Positions 17,996 to 26,763 of a stretch of 64,000 nucleotides of DNA are shown piece by piece. The position numbers and the translations under genes were made by a program. Within the stretch, counting starts at the first letter, position 1; each line of letters opens with the position of its first letter. Below the pieces are notes generated by a model. It saw only the letters and a program-made list of their open reading frames with translations. It was not told the DNA's origin and ran no database searches. The stretch is from Proteobacteria bacterium ST_bin11 (GTDB lineage: Bacteria > Pseudomonadota > Gammaproteobacteria > Methylococcales > Methylomonadaceae). The stretch is from contig MSXO01000014.1 of NCBI GenBank assembly GCA_002083615.1, positions 190,132-254,131 of the forward strand. The letters are read 5' to 3'.

Positions 17996-18643
17996 TCATG
18001 CGATTAATCCGATAACATGCTTTACAAAACTGACCTCCTTTACTAAAGTAATGTCGTACATTTTAGTTAACCCTGCTAACGGCTCGTCACTTACACCGAA
18101 CACCAGCAACAACAAATTTTCGGGCTCAATATCCAGCCTACGCCTTATTTTTCTGTACTTTTCAATGAACCGGCGAAACTCTCCGGAGTTATATCCTATA
18201 AATACCGGGATACGCCCGTTAATTCGAAAAAACACATCGACTTCATATTTATCCTCATTGGCAAACTGAATATTAAAACTCCTTAAACAGGAGAAAAGCC
18301 CTTTGCTTTCGTAGAAATGTTTCAGCAATTTCATAAATACATACCCTTCCAGCCATTCGCCGTTAAAAAAACCAACAATGTCCGACATAGCCTGTAAAGT
18401 TAGATGCAATCTTTTTTCGTTTTTATTATAAAAATACTTGGCAACAAACGAGAATTCATACAGGTTTTTACAAAAACCGGAAATGGTTTTAATTTGATTT
18501 TGACTGTAATCGTTTAAATTCAGAACTACCGATGCATAATTATTTCTTTGGGCTTTCCTAATTTTATCCAGCACATCCCAGAAAACGGGGAAGTTATTCC
18601 CCGGCACGACGACCACTTCTTTGTAAAAGCCTTGCGTATCCAA
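17996..18643 (-). CDS. Unknown protein with degenerate nuclease-fold-like motif
   Basis: 215 aa, AT-rich relative to its neighbours. The C-terminal half shows the strand pattern of PD-(D/E)XK proteins of the Card1/DUF1887 kind: EDKYEVDVFFRING, then IPVFIGYNSGEFRRF where active enzymes have IECKTGE, then a helix and LLLLVFGVSDEP. The catalytic E-x-K is replaced by G-Y-N, so nuclease activity is unlikely. The N-terminal half (PVFWDVLDKIRKAQ, FVAKYFYNKNEKRL) has no recognised family. It is not linked to any CRISPR array in this window. Function unknown. Confidence 0.6.
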   Translation of the reverse strand: MDTQGFYKEVVVVPGNNFPVFWDVLDKIRKAQRNNYASVVLNLNDYSQNQIKTISGFCKNLYEFSFVAKYFYNKNEKRLHLTLQAMSDIVGFFNGEWLEGYVFMKLLKHFYESKGLFSCLRSFNIQFANEDKYEVDVFFRINGRIPVFIGYNSGEFRRFIEKYRKIRRRLDIEPENLLLLVFGVSDEPLAGLTKMYDITLVKEVSFVKHVIGLIA

Positions 18644-18722
18644 GGCGTTATGGTTTACCTCGACTTAAACATTCTTAGGCTCGAATCAATGATGCCGGGT
18701 TTGTAGTGCGTACTCTTAGCCA

Positions 18723-18998
18723 TCACCGCAGTATTATGAAAAGCCACCTTTTCGTCCTCAAGGAAACGAATATCCGATAGGGAACTTTCCACCCAGGATT
18801 ACCCGACGACCCTAACGCCCAACATTTACTCAAAAACGCGACGTATTTATCCATCAATTTCTTCACATTAACCACGGTATCGTGAATGACCGGTGCTTGT
18901 TCGTAAACCAGGCATTTGAACGTTTTGCCGACGTGTTCATTCGAGACTTCGCGCAATGGCACAATTGTTAAAGCGCAGAGTTGCCATAAGGCGTCCAT
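18723..18998 (-). CDS. Hypothetical protein, 91 aa (possible remnant)
   Basis: Opens MDALWQLCALTIVPLREVSN and contains a lysine-rich central helix (VNVKKLMDKYVAFLSKCW). Its TGA overlaps an ATG (18723) of a 22-residue frame that ends at 18655, so this stretch could be the broken 5' part of a gene now represented by 17996-18643. No family was recognised. The reading frame may be real, but its low-complexity ending (RTKRWLFIILR) argues for decay. Confidence 0.35.
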   Translation of the reverse strand: MDALWQLCALTIVPLREVSNEHVGKTFKCLVYEQAPVIHDTVVNVKKLMDKYVAFLSKCWALGSSGNPGWKVPYRIFVSLRTKRWLFIILR

Positions 18999-19354
18999 GC
19001 ATGGTTATTACGGCAATTAATTGCTTGGCTGGACAGAATAACCGCTTAGTCAGCTTGCGCTAAAGCGGGCGTTTAGCCCATCCCACTTTAGGAGAAAACC
19101 AGCGCATTTCAATCGCGGCAGACACCCGCACAGCCGCAAAACGGGTACCTCATTGCGTTCGCTGGAGAGCCACATATTAACGCGAACAATCCACCCTAAA
19201 CCTAACGGGTAATGCGGGTAGCTGTGTCACAAATCCCCCCATCCGTCCCGCAATTGTAGATATGCCAGCACAGACCTCAAGCGGAAAATGCGGCAAAAAT
19301 ACCTATCTAACTGATTTAAAACAACAAACTAGATAAGCCGGTTATTTTTAAATC
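18999..19354. other. Intergenic region upstream of the flavodoxin gene
   Basis: No convincing gene in either strand. It holds a short palindromic stretch (GCGCTAAAGCGGGCGTTTAGCCC at about 19048-19070) and leads into a sigma-54 promoter at 19355. A NifA upstream activator (TGT-N10-ACA) was looked for and not found in exact form. Confidence 0.5.
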
Positions 19355-19370
19355 TGGATCAAAATTTGCT
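19355..19370 (+). promoter_or_regulatory. Sigma-54 promoter of the flavodoxin operon
   Basis: TGGATCAAAATTTGCT, matching TGGCAC-N5-TTGCW with the invariant GG-N10-GC spacing. It lies 57 bp upstream of the flavodoxin start codon. Confidence 0.7.
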
Positions 19371-19427
19371 GAGAAGTTCAAAACGGCTGCACAAGCCTTA
19401 TCCAGCACTTTCGATCACAGGTGATTT

Positions 19428-19982
19428 ATGAGCAAAATCGGCATTTTTTTCGGAACGGATACCGGTAGCACTCGGCTAGTGGCAAAAAAGATTTTCAGTC
19501 TATTGGGCGAAGAACTGGCGGACAAACCCAAAAATATCAATCGGGTTAAACCCGAAGAATTATTGCAGTACGACGCGCTGATACTGGGCACCCCCAGCTA
19601 TGGCAAAGGCGACTTGCCTGGCCTGGGTGCGGGATGCCAAGAACGCAGCTGGCAAGAGTTCGTGCCCGGCCTGAATGGCGTCAATCTTTCTGGCAAACGC
19701 ATTGCGCTATTCGGCTTAGGCCATCAAGAACGTTATGCCTCGCGCTTCGCCAGCTCCTTGATCCAGCTTTACCGGGTATTTTACGACTTCGGTGCCGAGA
19801 TGATCGGCCACTGGAGTACGGAAGGCTACACTTTCGAACATTCGGACTCGGTGATCGACAACCATTTCGTCGGTCTAGTACTGGACCAACGCGGTCAACC
19901 GCATTTGACTGACGAGCGCATCAGAGTCTGGCTGGCGCAAGTCACGCCGCAGTTGCTGCCGACCTTGGCGGAGGCCGCCTAG
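19428..19982 (+). CDS. nifF: Flavodoxin (NifF type)
   Basis: 184-residue long-chain flavodoxin. The FMN phosphate loop is GTDTGSTRLVAKKI (residues about 9-22), the 57-YGKGDLPG loop and the long-chain insertion after about residue 120 are present, and GHQERYASRFASSL follows. It reduces nitrogenase reductase or other low-potential partners. It is the first gene of a four-gene run behind a sigma-54 promoter with LRV, SUFU-like and ankyrin genes, the usual company of nif accessory genes in methanotrophs. The stop abuts the ATG of the next gene. The nif assignment is from context. Confidence 0.85.
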   Translation: MSKIGIFFGTDTGSTRLVAKKIFSLLGEELADKPKNINRVKPEELLQYDALILGTPSYGKGDLPGLGAGCQERSWQEFVPGLNGVNLSGKRIALFGLGHQERYASRFASSLIQLYRVFYDFGAEMIGHWSTEGYTFEHSDSVIDNHFVGLVLDQRGQPHLTDERIRVWLAQVTPQLLPTLAEAA

Positions 19983-20765
19983 ATGCTGGCCTCACCCTTA
20001 GAAGCACTCGACACCCTGGATCTAACCCCAATGGCCGACTGTTCACACTGCGCTTATCGGGATACCCTGCTTGCCACCGGCACCTGCAAGCCCGGTGATC
20101 GTTGTGTGGTAGCGGAGAGTGGTCGACAAATAGACCGATTTTTTAAAGCCCATCCGGTCTACGCGCTAAATTACACCCAAGACCCGTTCTGGGAACGGCG
20201 CGCGATTGCGGCCCAATATTTGCCAACAAATCATTTGCGCCCCTTACTCACCGACCCCGACGAAGCCGTACGCCGGGTACTGGCTTATCGTGTGCCGGTG
20301 GAATGGCTGCTGGAATTAAGCCAGGACAGCGACCGGGAAGTCAGAGTCACGGTGGCCGACCGCCTGCCGGAAACCCAGCTAGAACTAATGGCCAACGATC
20401 CGGATTACCTAGTACGCGCTTACGTTGCCAAACGCTTGCCCAAAGGCCGCTTGTTCCGATTGGTCGCCGACCCGGATAACGAAGTCCGCCGTACCGTCGC
20501 GGAACGCATACCCAGCGTGAGCTTGGGCTTGATGGCCAATGATCAGGAAGTGAACATCCGCCGTATCGTCGCACAGCGCATGGAAGTTGACGATCTAGCC
20601 ATGATGAGCAAAGACGAAGACTGGACCGTGCGCTATGAAGTGGCGCTGCGCGCCGAGCCGGAACTGCTCAAGCAGATGTTGGGCGACGCCGACGAAGAAG
20701 TCAGCTTTGCTGCTCGCGAGCGCTGGGAAGCCTTAGCGATGGAGACAACGCATGCCGCGGACTGA
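19983..20765 (+). CDS. LRV repeat protein with N-terminal 4Fe-4S cluster
   Basis: 260 residues. The N-terminal cluster domain has four cysteines in C20SHC23 ... C36 ... C42 spacing (CSHCAYRDTLLATGTCKPGD RC). About eight leucine-rich-variant repeats follow, each roughly DPDxxVRRxVAxRLPxxxLxxLxxD (residues about 70-255). The LRV protein was first described next to nif genes in Azotobacter. Its partner and reaction are unknown. The start follows the flavodoxin stop directly, and the 3' end overlaps the next gene by 14 bp, so translation is coupled. Confidence 0.9.
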   Translation: MLASPLEALDTLDLTPMADCSHCAYRDTLLATGTCKPGDRCVVAESGRQIDRFFKAHPVYALNYTQDPFWERRAIAAQYLPTNHLRPLLTDPDEAVRRVLAYRVPVEWLLELSQDSDREVRVTVADRLPETQLELMANDPDYLVRAYVAKRLPKGRLFRLVADPDNEVRRTVAERIPSVSLGLMANDQEVNIRRIVAQRMEVDDLAMMSKDEDWTVRYEVALRAEPELLKQMLGDADEEVSFAARERWEALAMETTHAAD

Positions 20766-21432
20766 ACACATTGTCGGTTTGACTTACGCGGATCGCCTGC
20801 GGATGGCGACCGAATCGCGCCATCATGCTTTGCAACAGTGTTTAGGCTCGGACTTGGCAGCCCTTACCTCGTTAATGGGCCCGATGAGCGATGGCCCGGA
20901 ATGGCCGGCAGGGGCCGCCTGGTTGGCTGCACGGCATGGCGAAAACGCCTGCGTCATTTCCGATGGCCTGTCAGATCCTTGGGTGGAACGCGACAGACCC
21001 GAGACCGGGCTAGGCTTGGAGGTATTTATCGAAAGTCCGGATTCAGGCGCAGCAGATCATGCGCCACTGGCCAAATTCGCCGATACCTGGCTGTTTCCGC
21101 TAACCGCCGAAGTGAGTCATACCTTGGCAGGGTATCCACGCTTGAGCGAAAGACTACTGAACGGCGAACTACTCTCGATGGAATTTGCTATCGATCACAT
21201 CAAGGACGGGCGCGGTCAAATTGGTGCCTTATTAGGCGCTAACAGCGAGCCCACCAAAACACTGACGCTGGCGGGCGGCGAGGTCAAACTGGTCTCTATC
21301 ACTTTGCTGACCGGCAGCGAACTAAAGTTCCTGCGCGGAAAAGGCGAAATGGCGCGTCACGAGTTGGCCGACAAATTGAAAACCGCCGGTGTCGGATACG
21401 TATCCTTACTCCACCGCCCCTCGTTGGTTTAA
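20752..21432 (+). CDS. Suppressor-of-fused-like protein of the nif accessory cluster
   Basis: 226 residues, no signal peptide. The middle and C-terminal part looks like the SUFU fold: LGLEVFIESPDS..., DTWLFPLTAEVSHTLAGYPRLSERLLNG, then KLVSITLLTGSELKFLRGKG. The assignment rests on pattern only and could be wrong. The 14-bp overlap with the LRV gene and the ankyrin gene 20 bp downstream put it in the same operon. It has no catalytic motif that I recognise, and a scaffolding role is a guess. Confidence 0.6.
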   Translation: MPRTEHIVGLTYADRLRMATESRHHALQQCLGSDLAALTSLMGPMSDGPEWPAGAAWLAARHGENACVISDGLSDPWVERDRPETGLGLEVFIESPDSGAADHAPLAKFADTWLFPLTAEVSHTLAGYPRLSERLLNGELLSMEFAIDHIKDGRGQIGALLGANSEPTKTLTLAGGEVKLVSITLLTGSELKFLRGKGEMARHELADKLKTAGVGYVSLLHRPSLV

Positions 21433-21452
21433 GCTAAGCCAATCGAATTCGC

Positions 21453-21899
21453 ATGAACATGACTCACGAAATCGAGGTTTGGCTACTGGAAAACGGCTTT
21501 CAATTCAGGCTAATTCCCCAAGGCAAACAGCCATTGATTTTGGCCGCTCAACAAGGCCGGAGCGATGTAGTCAGCTATCTGTTAGAGCAGAACGCTGATT
21601 TGACCGCGCTGGACGCTTATGGCAACAACGCTCTTTGGGCTGCATGTTTTGCCGAAGCCAGCGAGTGCATCGGCTTGCTGCTGAAAGCCGGGATCGACAT
21701 CAATTACCAGAATCCCAGTGGCGCCAGCGCCTTAACCTATGCATCCTCCAGCGGCAAACATGCAGTGGTTAAACAGCTTCTGGAAGCGGGCGCCAATCCG
21801 CTCCTGATTACGCAAGACGATTTCAGCGCCCTGGATTTGGCCGCCAATCGCCAATGTTTGCAACTGTTACGCAGCGCCTTGAAAGCCTTGCAGGCATAG
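21453..21899 (+). CDS. Ankyrin-repeat protein
   Basis: 148 residues forming about four ankyrin repeats: QPLILAAQQGRSDVVSYLLEQNADL, NNALWAACFAEASECIGLLLKAGID, SALTYASSSGKHAVVKQLLEAGANP and a short cap (SALDLAANRQCLQLL). It is cytoplasmic and likely a protein-protein contact module. It is the last member of the flavodoxin-LRV-SUFU operon. Confidence 0.88.
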   Translation: MNMTHEIEVWLLENGFQFRLIPQGKQPLILAAQQGRSDVVSYLLEQNADLTALDAYGNNALWAACFAEASECIGLLLKAGIDINYQNPSGASALTYASSSGKHAVVKQLLEAGANPLLITQDDFSALDLAANRQCLQLLRSALKALQA

Positions 21900-22149
21900 C
21901 TCAACCGGATTTATTGGCCGTTTCTGGGATCTTGAACAGATCAATCTGGCGGCGGCCCGCTCCGGTAACAAACACTTACCTAATAAAACAATGAGCCCTA
22001 ATTTTCAAACGCCCCCGATAGCCTTTTGGGTCGAGCAACCATAAGCTATTGCTTAGCCATTAAAACCAATCTGCGACAGCACGCCTATTGCCGCAAGCCC
22101 AGTGTGGGCATAGAATGCCGCCTTCCCTAACGTACTCCGAGGACGCAAC

Positions 22150-22701
22150 ATGTCAGACTCTTATTGGTTTAGAACCGGCGAAGCCACCGTATTTTCCAGC
22201 GAAGGGCAAGGCACCGACGCGATGCCGGAAATCCTGATTGGCGATGTCAAAGGCCCTGCCGGTCATGCCTTTGCCAATCTGATGGGCCAAACCGAAGGCC
22301 ATACCCGCATGTTTGCGATTCGCGCCACTAACCAACAAGTGCGCCCCGCCACTATCATGGTGCCTAAAGTCACAATCAAATCCTCGGCTTACGTCAATTT
22401 ATTAGGCGGACCAGTACAATCCGCAGTAGCCGACGCAGTCATCGACAGCGTTGCCGACGGTATTATTCCGCGCCTGCAAGCTAACGAATTGTGCATCATT
22501 GCAATGATCTGGATAGACCCATCCTGTGCCACTAACCCTCAACTGGACCGTAAGGACTTGTACCGCACCAACTACGAAGCCATGAAACTGGCGATTTCCA
22601 GAGCGATGAGTAACTCGCCGAGCATTGACGAACTGATCGCCAACCGACACAAAATCTTCCACGAAATGTACGACCCGGAGACTGGCGAATCGCAGTGGTA
22701 A
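22150..22701 (+). CDS. Formaldehyde-activating enzyme-like paralogue lacking the catalytic histidine
   Basis: 183 residues with the Fae fold: GEATVFSSEGQGTDAMPEIL IGDVKGPAGHAFANLMGQTEGHTRMFAI, TIMVPKVTIKSS, AVADAVIDSVADGIIPRLQA and YEAMKLAISRAMSN match Fae almost segment by segment. Canonical Fae has EVAHIDLIIG with catalytic His17; here the aligned stretch is TDAMPEILIG, so the histidine is Met. It therefore probably does not condense formaldehyde with tetrahydromethanopterin and may sense or bind pterin or formaldehyde instead, as proposed for Fae2/Fae3-type homologues. The ribosome site is CCGAGGACGCAAC before ATG. Confidence 0.85.
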   Translation: MSDSYWFRTGEATVFSSEGQGTDAMPEILIGDVKGPAGHAFANLMGQTEGHTRMFAIRATNQQVRPATIMVPKVTIKSSAYVNLLGGPVQSAVADAVIDSVADGIIPRLQANELCIIAMIWIDPSCATNPQLDRKDLYRTNYEAMKLAISRAMSNSPSIDELIANRHKIFHEMYDPETGESQW

Positions 22702-22720
22702 GCGTAAGAAAGTAGCAAAC

Positions 22721-22752
22721 GGTCAGGTAGCCGTTGTGGCGGCAACCTGACC
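22721..22752. terminator. Stem-loop between convergent fae-like and glnN genes
   Basis: GGTCAGGT...ACCTGACC with an inner GCCG/CGGC pairing. It could end both transcripts, but no T run follows closely. Confidence 0.4.
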
Positions 22753-22787
22753 AACTGGTCTAGCGGTCGAAAGCAGTAAAATCGACC

Positions 22788-24962
22788 CTATTTGATAAAC
22801 AGCATTTCTTGATAAGTGGGATACGGCCACAACTCATCCGCAATTTCCCCTTCCAAGGCATCAGCATACTGACGCACCTCATCCATCAGCGGTCGGATAC
22901 TCTGAGCGCAGAACTGCATATGTTCTTCAATCGTTGCAAAATCATGTTTGGCAAGCGCAGCACTGAGTTTATCGGTCGTTGTAGCCATTGAAGACAATAG
23001 CCCGGCAATTAACACTAATCGTTCATTACCCAGTTCGACACCATGGCTTTTAAGCGAACTTAAAGTGTCGGCAAGGTTTGCCAAATACTTGACGGCGGCC
23101 GGATAAATACCGGTTTTAGCCATGCTGATTACCAACTTAGCTTCCACCTCAATAGCAAGCACATATTGTTCCGAGTAAATTTCAAAGCGGCTAGCGAGTT
23201 CGACTGGCGAGAGCACGCCGTGTTTCTCGAATAAGGCTTGCACCTCCGGCTCTTTTAGCACCGGCAGAGCATCGGCAGCGGTTTTTAGATTGCGTAAACC
23301 GCGCTCTTCAACCGCCATTTTGTGCCATTCGGCGGAATAGCCGTTACCGCCGAACACCACCGCGCCGTGTGCGTCGATTAATTCCTTGAGTGTCTTCAGA
23401 ATTGCCGCGTCCAGATCAAGGCCCTTGGCTAATTGGCTTTCCAGATTATCGGCTACCCAAGTCAGTGACTCGGCCAGCATGGTATTCATTGTAACCAGCG
23501 GCCCCGCGACGGATTGACCCGAGCCGACTGCACGAAATTCAAAGCGGTTACCTGTGAAGGCGAATGGTGAAGTGCGATTTCTATCTCCTGCATCTTTATT
23601 GAACACCGGCAAAGTGTTGATGCCCAGATCCATCACACCAGCGTTTAGCGAGCCGGTAATTTCACCATTGCTGATTTGCTCGAACACATTATCCAACTGC
23701 GTACCCAAATAGACCGACATAATCGCCGGCGGAGCTTCATTGGCCCCCAATCGGTGATCGTTACTAGCGGTAGCGATTGCCGCACGCAATAACGGGCCGT
23801 ATTTATGTACACCGCGAATCACCGCACCGCAAAACAGCAGAAACTGCGTATTTGAATGCGGCGTATGGCCAGGATCGAGCAAGTTGCCCTGCGTAGCATT
23901 GCCGACCGACCAGTTCACATGCTTGCCGGAGCCATTAATGCCTTTAAACGGCTTTTCATGCAATAGGCAAACCAGACCATGTTTTTTGGCGGTGTTTTTT
24001 AAGACGGTCATCAACAATTGCTGATGATCGGTGGCGACGTTGGCTGATTCAAAAAACGGTGCAATCTCGAACTGCCCCGGAGCCACCTCGTTGTGGCGAG
24101 TCTTGGCCGGAATGCCCAAACGGTATAACTGCTCTTCCACGTCCTGCATGTAGACCTGAACGCGCTCCGGGATCGCACCGAAATAATGATCGTCAAACTG
24201 CTGACCTTTGGCTGCCGACGCACCGAAAAGCGTGCGTCCGGCCAGTAATAAATCGGGACGATTGCTGACGAAATTCGCATCGACTAGAAAATATTCTTGC
24301 TCGGCCCCGCAACTGGAGTTCACCGGAGCAATGTCCGTGTGGCCAAGCAAAGATAGCACCCGCTGCGCGGCCTTGTTCATCGCTGCATTGGCACGCAATA
24401 AGGGGGTTTTCTTATCCAGCGCTTCGCCGGTCCAAGAGATGAACACGGTGGGAATACACAGCGTCGCGCCGTTGTCGGTGGTCATGATGTAAGCTGGGCT
24501 GGTCACGTCCCAAGCAGTATAACCACGCGCTTCGAAGGTGGACCGAATGCCGCCGTTCGGAAACGATGAGCCGTCCGGCTCGCCTTGCACCAACACTTTG
24601 CCGCTGAACTCAGAGATAACCGAGCCGTCACTTTGCACTGAAATAAAGCCATCGTGTTTTTCTGCGGTCGCGTTGGTTAAGGGATAAAACACATGGGCGT
24701 AATACAAGGCCCCTTTTGACAACGCCCAGTCCTTCATCGCTAAGGCGACGACATCGGCAATCGATACATCTAACTCCGCACTGGCTTCAATGGTTTTCTT
24801 CAAGGATTTAAAAACGTCTTTCGGCAGGCATTCCTTCATCTTGGTCAAGGTAAAGACATCGCTTGCCCATAACCCGGCCAGCGACCCAGGCATTTTGGTC
24901 GCGATGGGTTGGCGATTAGTAATGGTTTGAACAGCTTGTGCGCGCGCGGAATTTCCAGTCAT
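22788..24962 (-). CDS. glnN: Glutamine synthetase type III
   Basis: 724 residues, the length of GSIII (GlnN). Present are the N-terminal GSIII-specific region (KMPGSLAGLWASDVFTLTKMKECLP), CGAEQEYFLVD metal ligands, TRHNEVAPGQFEIAP, the ATP region NWSVG, HRLGANEAPPAIMSV, and NRTSPFAFTGNRFEFRAVGSGQS. It makes glutamine from glutamate, ammonia and ATP. A sigma-54 promoter lies 45 bp upstream, implying nitrogen control through NtrC. Many cells with GSIII also have GSI elsewhere. Confidence 0.95.
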   Translation of the reverse strand: MTGNSARAQAVQTITNRQPIATKMPGSLAGLWASDVFTLTKMKECLPKDVFKSLKKTIEASAELDVSIADVVALAMKDWALSKGALYYAHVFYPLTNATAEKHDGFISVQSDGSVISEFSGKVLVQGEPDGSSFPNGGIRSTFEARGYTAWDVTSPAYIMTTDNGATLCIPTVFISWTGEALDKKTPLLRANAAMNKAAQRVLSLLGHTDIAPVNSSCGAEQEYFLVDANFVSNRPDLLLAGRTLFGASAAKGQQFDDHYFGAIPERVQVYMQDVEEQLYRLGIPAKTRHNEVAPGQFEIAPFFESANVATDHQQLLMTVLKNTAKKHGLVCLLHEKPFKGINGSGKHVNWSVGNATQGNLLDPGHTPHSNTQFLLFCGAVIRGVHKYGPLLRAAIATASNDHRLGANEAPPAIMSVYLGTQLDNVFEQISNGEITGSLNAGVMDLGINTLPVFNKDAGDRNRTSPFAFTGNRFEFRAVGSGQSVAGPLVTMNTMLAESLTWVADNLESQLAKGLDLDAAILKTLKELIDAHGAVVFGGNGYSAEWHKMAVEERGLRNLKTAADALPVLKEPEVQALFEKHGVLSPVELASRFEIYSEQYVLAIEVEAKLVISMAKTGIYPAAVKYLANLADTLSSLKSHGVELGNERLVLIAGLLSSMATTTDKLSAALAKHDFATIEEHMQFCAQSIRPLMDEVRQYADALEGEIADELWPYPTYQEMLFIK

Positions 24963-25006
24963 AGCTTGGCCTTTGTTTTAGGATTAATGTCAGTCAAACA
25001 ATCCTC

Positions 25007-25022
25007 AGCAATAATCAATCCA
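25007..25022 (-). promoter_or_regulatory. Sigma-54 promoter of glnN
   Basis: Read on the minus strand: TGGATTGATTATTGCT, fitting TGG-N7-8-TTGCT with GG-N10-GC spacing, 45 bp before the glnN start. Confidence 0.65.
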
Positions 25023-25535
25023 TTAAGTTTGCAGCTGTCGTTGTGCGGGCTCGGCTCTAGGAATTACGGGAAAGTTGCAGATACTTGTGAAGCAGCCTAA
25101 ACCCCGCGCGGCGAAAAGCTCTGAGTTTTATTAGTGCAATTAACCAGTTCAGGGCACAAGTTTAGTGCGTAAATGAATAAACCGATCACGGTTCGCCAAT
25201 TCTGCACGACTATCAACATCGCCAGCGCAGCCAAGTCGACATCACTTTTTTAGCGATAACAGACGCGGGAAGATTTCTAATTACGAAAGCCAAGCAGCCC
25301 TCTACCCTAATACCTTTGCCACCCCCAGCCAGCAGTGTTATCATCCGTGCGCCATATCGCCAGCACTGTCGCGAACGATTCGCGTCAAACGGGGACGCAA
25401 GAGGCTGGTTTTAAAGGTTTTGCCCACCCTCCGCTTTATTTAAAATCCGTCGATTTGTTTTGCCTTCACGGCTAACCCAGCTTGCTAGGGTGTGATACCG
25501 ATACCGCTTGTTCCAATTCCGCAGAGTTTGACCAC
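25023..25535. other. Intergenic region between glnN and hisC
   Basis: About 510 bp between divergent genes. It contains possible enhancer half-sites (TTAGTGCAATTAACC, AGGGCACAAG) at about 25132-25165 that may bind NtrC but do not fit the 17-bp consensus. No ORF is supported. Confidence 0.4.
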
Positions 25536-26615
25536 ATGCCAACCCAACCGCTCGACACCTTGTTCCGCTCCGAAGTCTTGTCCATGTCGGCCTACCATGT
25601 CGCCGATGCCAGCAACTTTATCAAACTCGATGCCATGGAAAATCCTTACAGCTGGCCCGAAGATATTCAAGAACGCTGGTTGGAATCGCTGAAAATGTGC
25701 CCGATCAATCGTTATCCGGACCCTGAGGCCAAAACACTGGCGGTGGCCTTGCGCCGAGCAAACCAAATACCGGAGCAATCGGCCTTGCTGCTCGGCAACG
25801 GGTCAGACGAGATTATCCAAATTTTATTGATGGCTCTAACGGCAGATGCTGCGGTATTGGCACCGGAACCGGGTTTTGTGATGTACAAACAAGTAGCGCA
25901 AAGCCTGGGACTAAGCTACCGAGGCGTGCCGTTACTGGCAGACAGTTTTGCACTGGATATGCCGGCGATGCGCGCGGCGATTGCCGAATCGCGGCCTGCC
26001 CTGATCTTTATCGCCTATCCGAACAACCCCACCGGCAATTTATTCGAAGCGGACGCGATCAAGGAAATACTCGCCATCGCCCCGGGCTTGGTGGTGGTCG
26101 ACGAAGCGTATGCGCCGTTTGCCGACGCCAGTTTTATCGGCGAACTAGGACAATATCCTAATTTGCTGGTGATGCGTACTGTCTCGAAATTGGGGCTGGC
26201 CGGCTTGCGTTTGGGTTTTCTGGCTGGGGAACCGGCGATAGTAGAGCAGTTGCATAAAGTCCGCTTACCATACAATATCAACAGCCTCACCCAAATCACG
26301 GTCGGCTTTGCCCTGGATCATGGCGGGTTTCTGTTAGAGCAAACCCAAACCCTGCGCGGACAACGCACCTTGGTTTTCCAAGCCTTACAGGGAATGTCCG
26401 ACGTTCAACCGTATTCCAGCGCAGCCAACTTCATTTTGTTCCGCACACTTAACAAACCGGCAGATGATGTCTTTGCCTCGTTGAAGTCGCAAGGCGTGCT
26501 GATCAAGAATATGTCCCCACAAGGCGGACTATTAAACAATTGCCTGCGTGTCACCACCGGGAAACCGGAAGAAAATCAAGCCTTTCTAAGCGCGCTAACG
26601 GTAGCTTTAAAATGA
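25536..26615 (+). CDS. hisC: Histidinol-phosphate aminotransferase
   Basis: PLP aminotransferase of histidine biosynthesis, 359 residues from ATG 25536. The longer frame begins with a TTG and has no homology-like start. Fold-type I motifs are LDAMENPY, LGNGSDEIIQ, AYPNNPTGN, VVDEAYAPFA and the Schiff-base lysine in TVSKLGLAGLRLGFL. The C-terminal RVTTGKPEENQAFL is the HisC ending. No other his genes are adjacent. Confidence 0.92.
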   Translation: MPTQPLDTLFRSEVLSMSAYHVADASNFIKLDAMENPYSWPEDIQERWLESLKMCPINRYPDPEAKTLAVALRRANQIPEQSALLLGNGSDEIIQILLMALTADAAVLAPEPGFVMYKQVAQSLGLSYRGVPLLADSFALDMPAMRAAIAESRPALIFIAYPNNPTGNLFEADAIKEILAIAPGLVVVDEAYAPFADASFIGELGQYPNLLVMRTVSKLGLAGLRLGFLAGEPAIVEQLHKVRLPYNINSLTQITVGFALDHGGFLLEQTQTLRGQRTLVFQALQGMSDVQPYSSAANFILFRTLNKPADDVFASLKSQGVLIKNMSPQGGLLNNCLRVTTGKPEENQAFLSALTVALK

Positions 26616-26763
26616 TAATTCTCAGTATCCGCAAAGGCCCGAAATCCTTGGCTAGCGCAGTCGCAAGAACAATTTCAATAATCACGGACAGTAGGGTATA
26701 TTTGCCCAAAATTATAATAATCGGTGTATCGCGATATACATCACATCATCAGGAGTGTTACTT

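Noticed and set aside
19150..19354. NifA upstream activator sequence
   Set aside because: TGT and ACA triplets occur but not at N10 spacing; the closest has N12.
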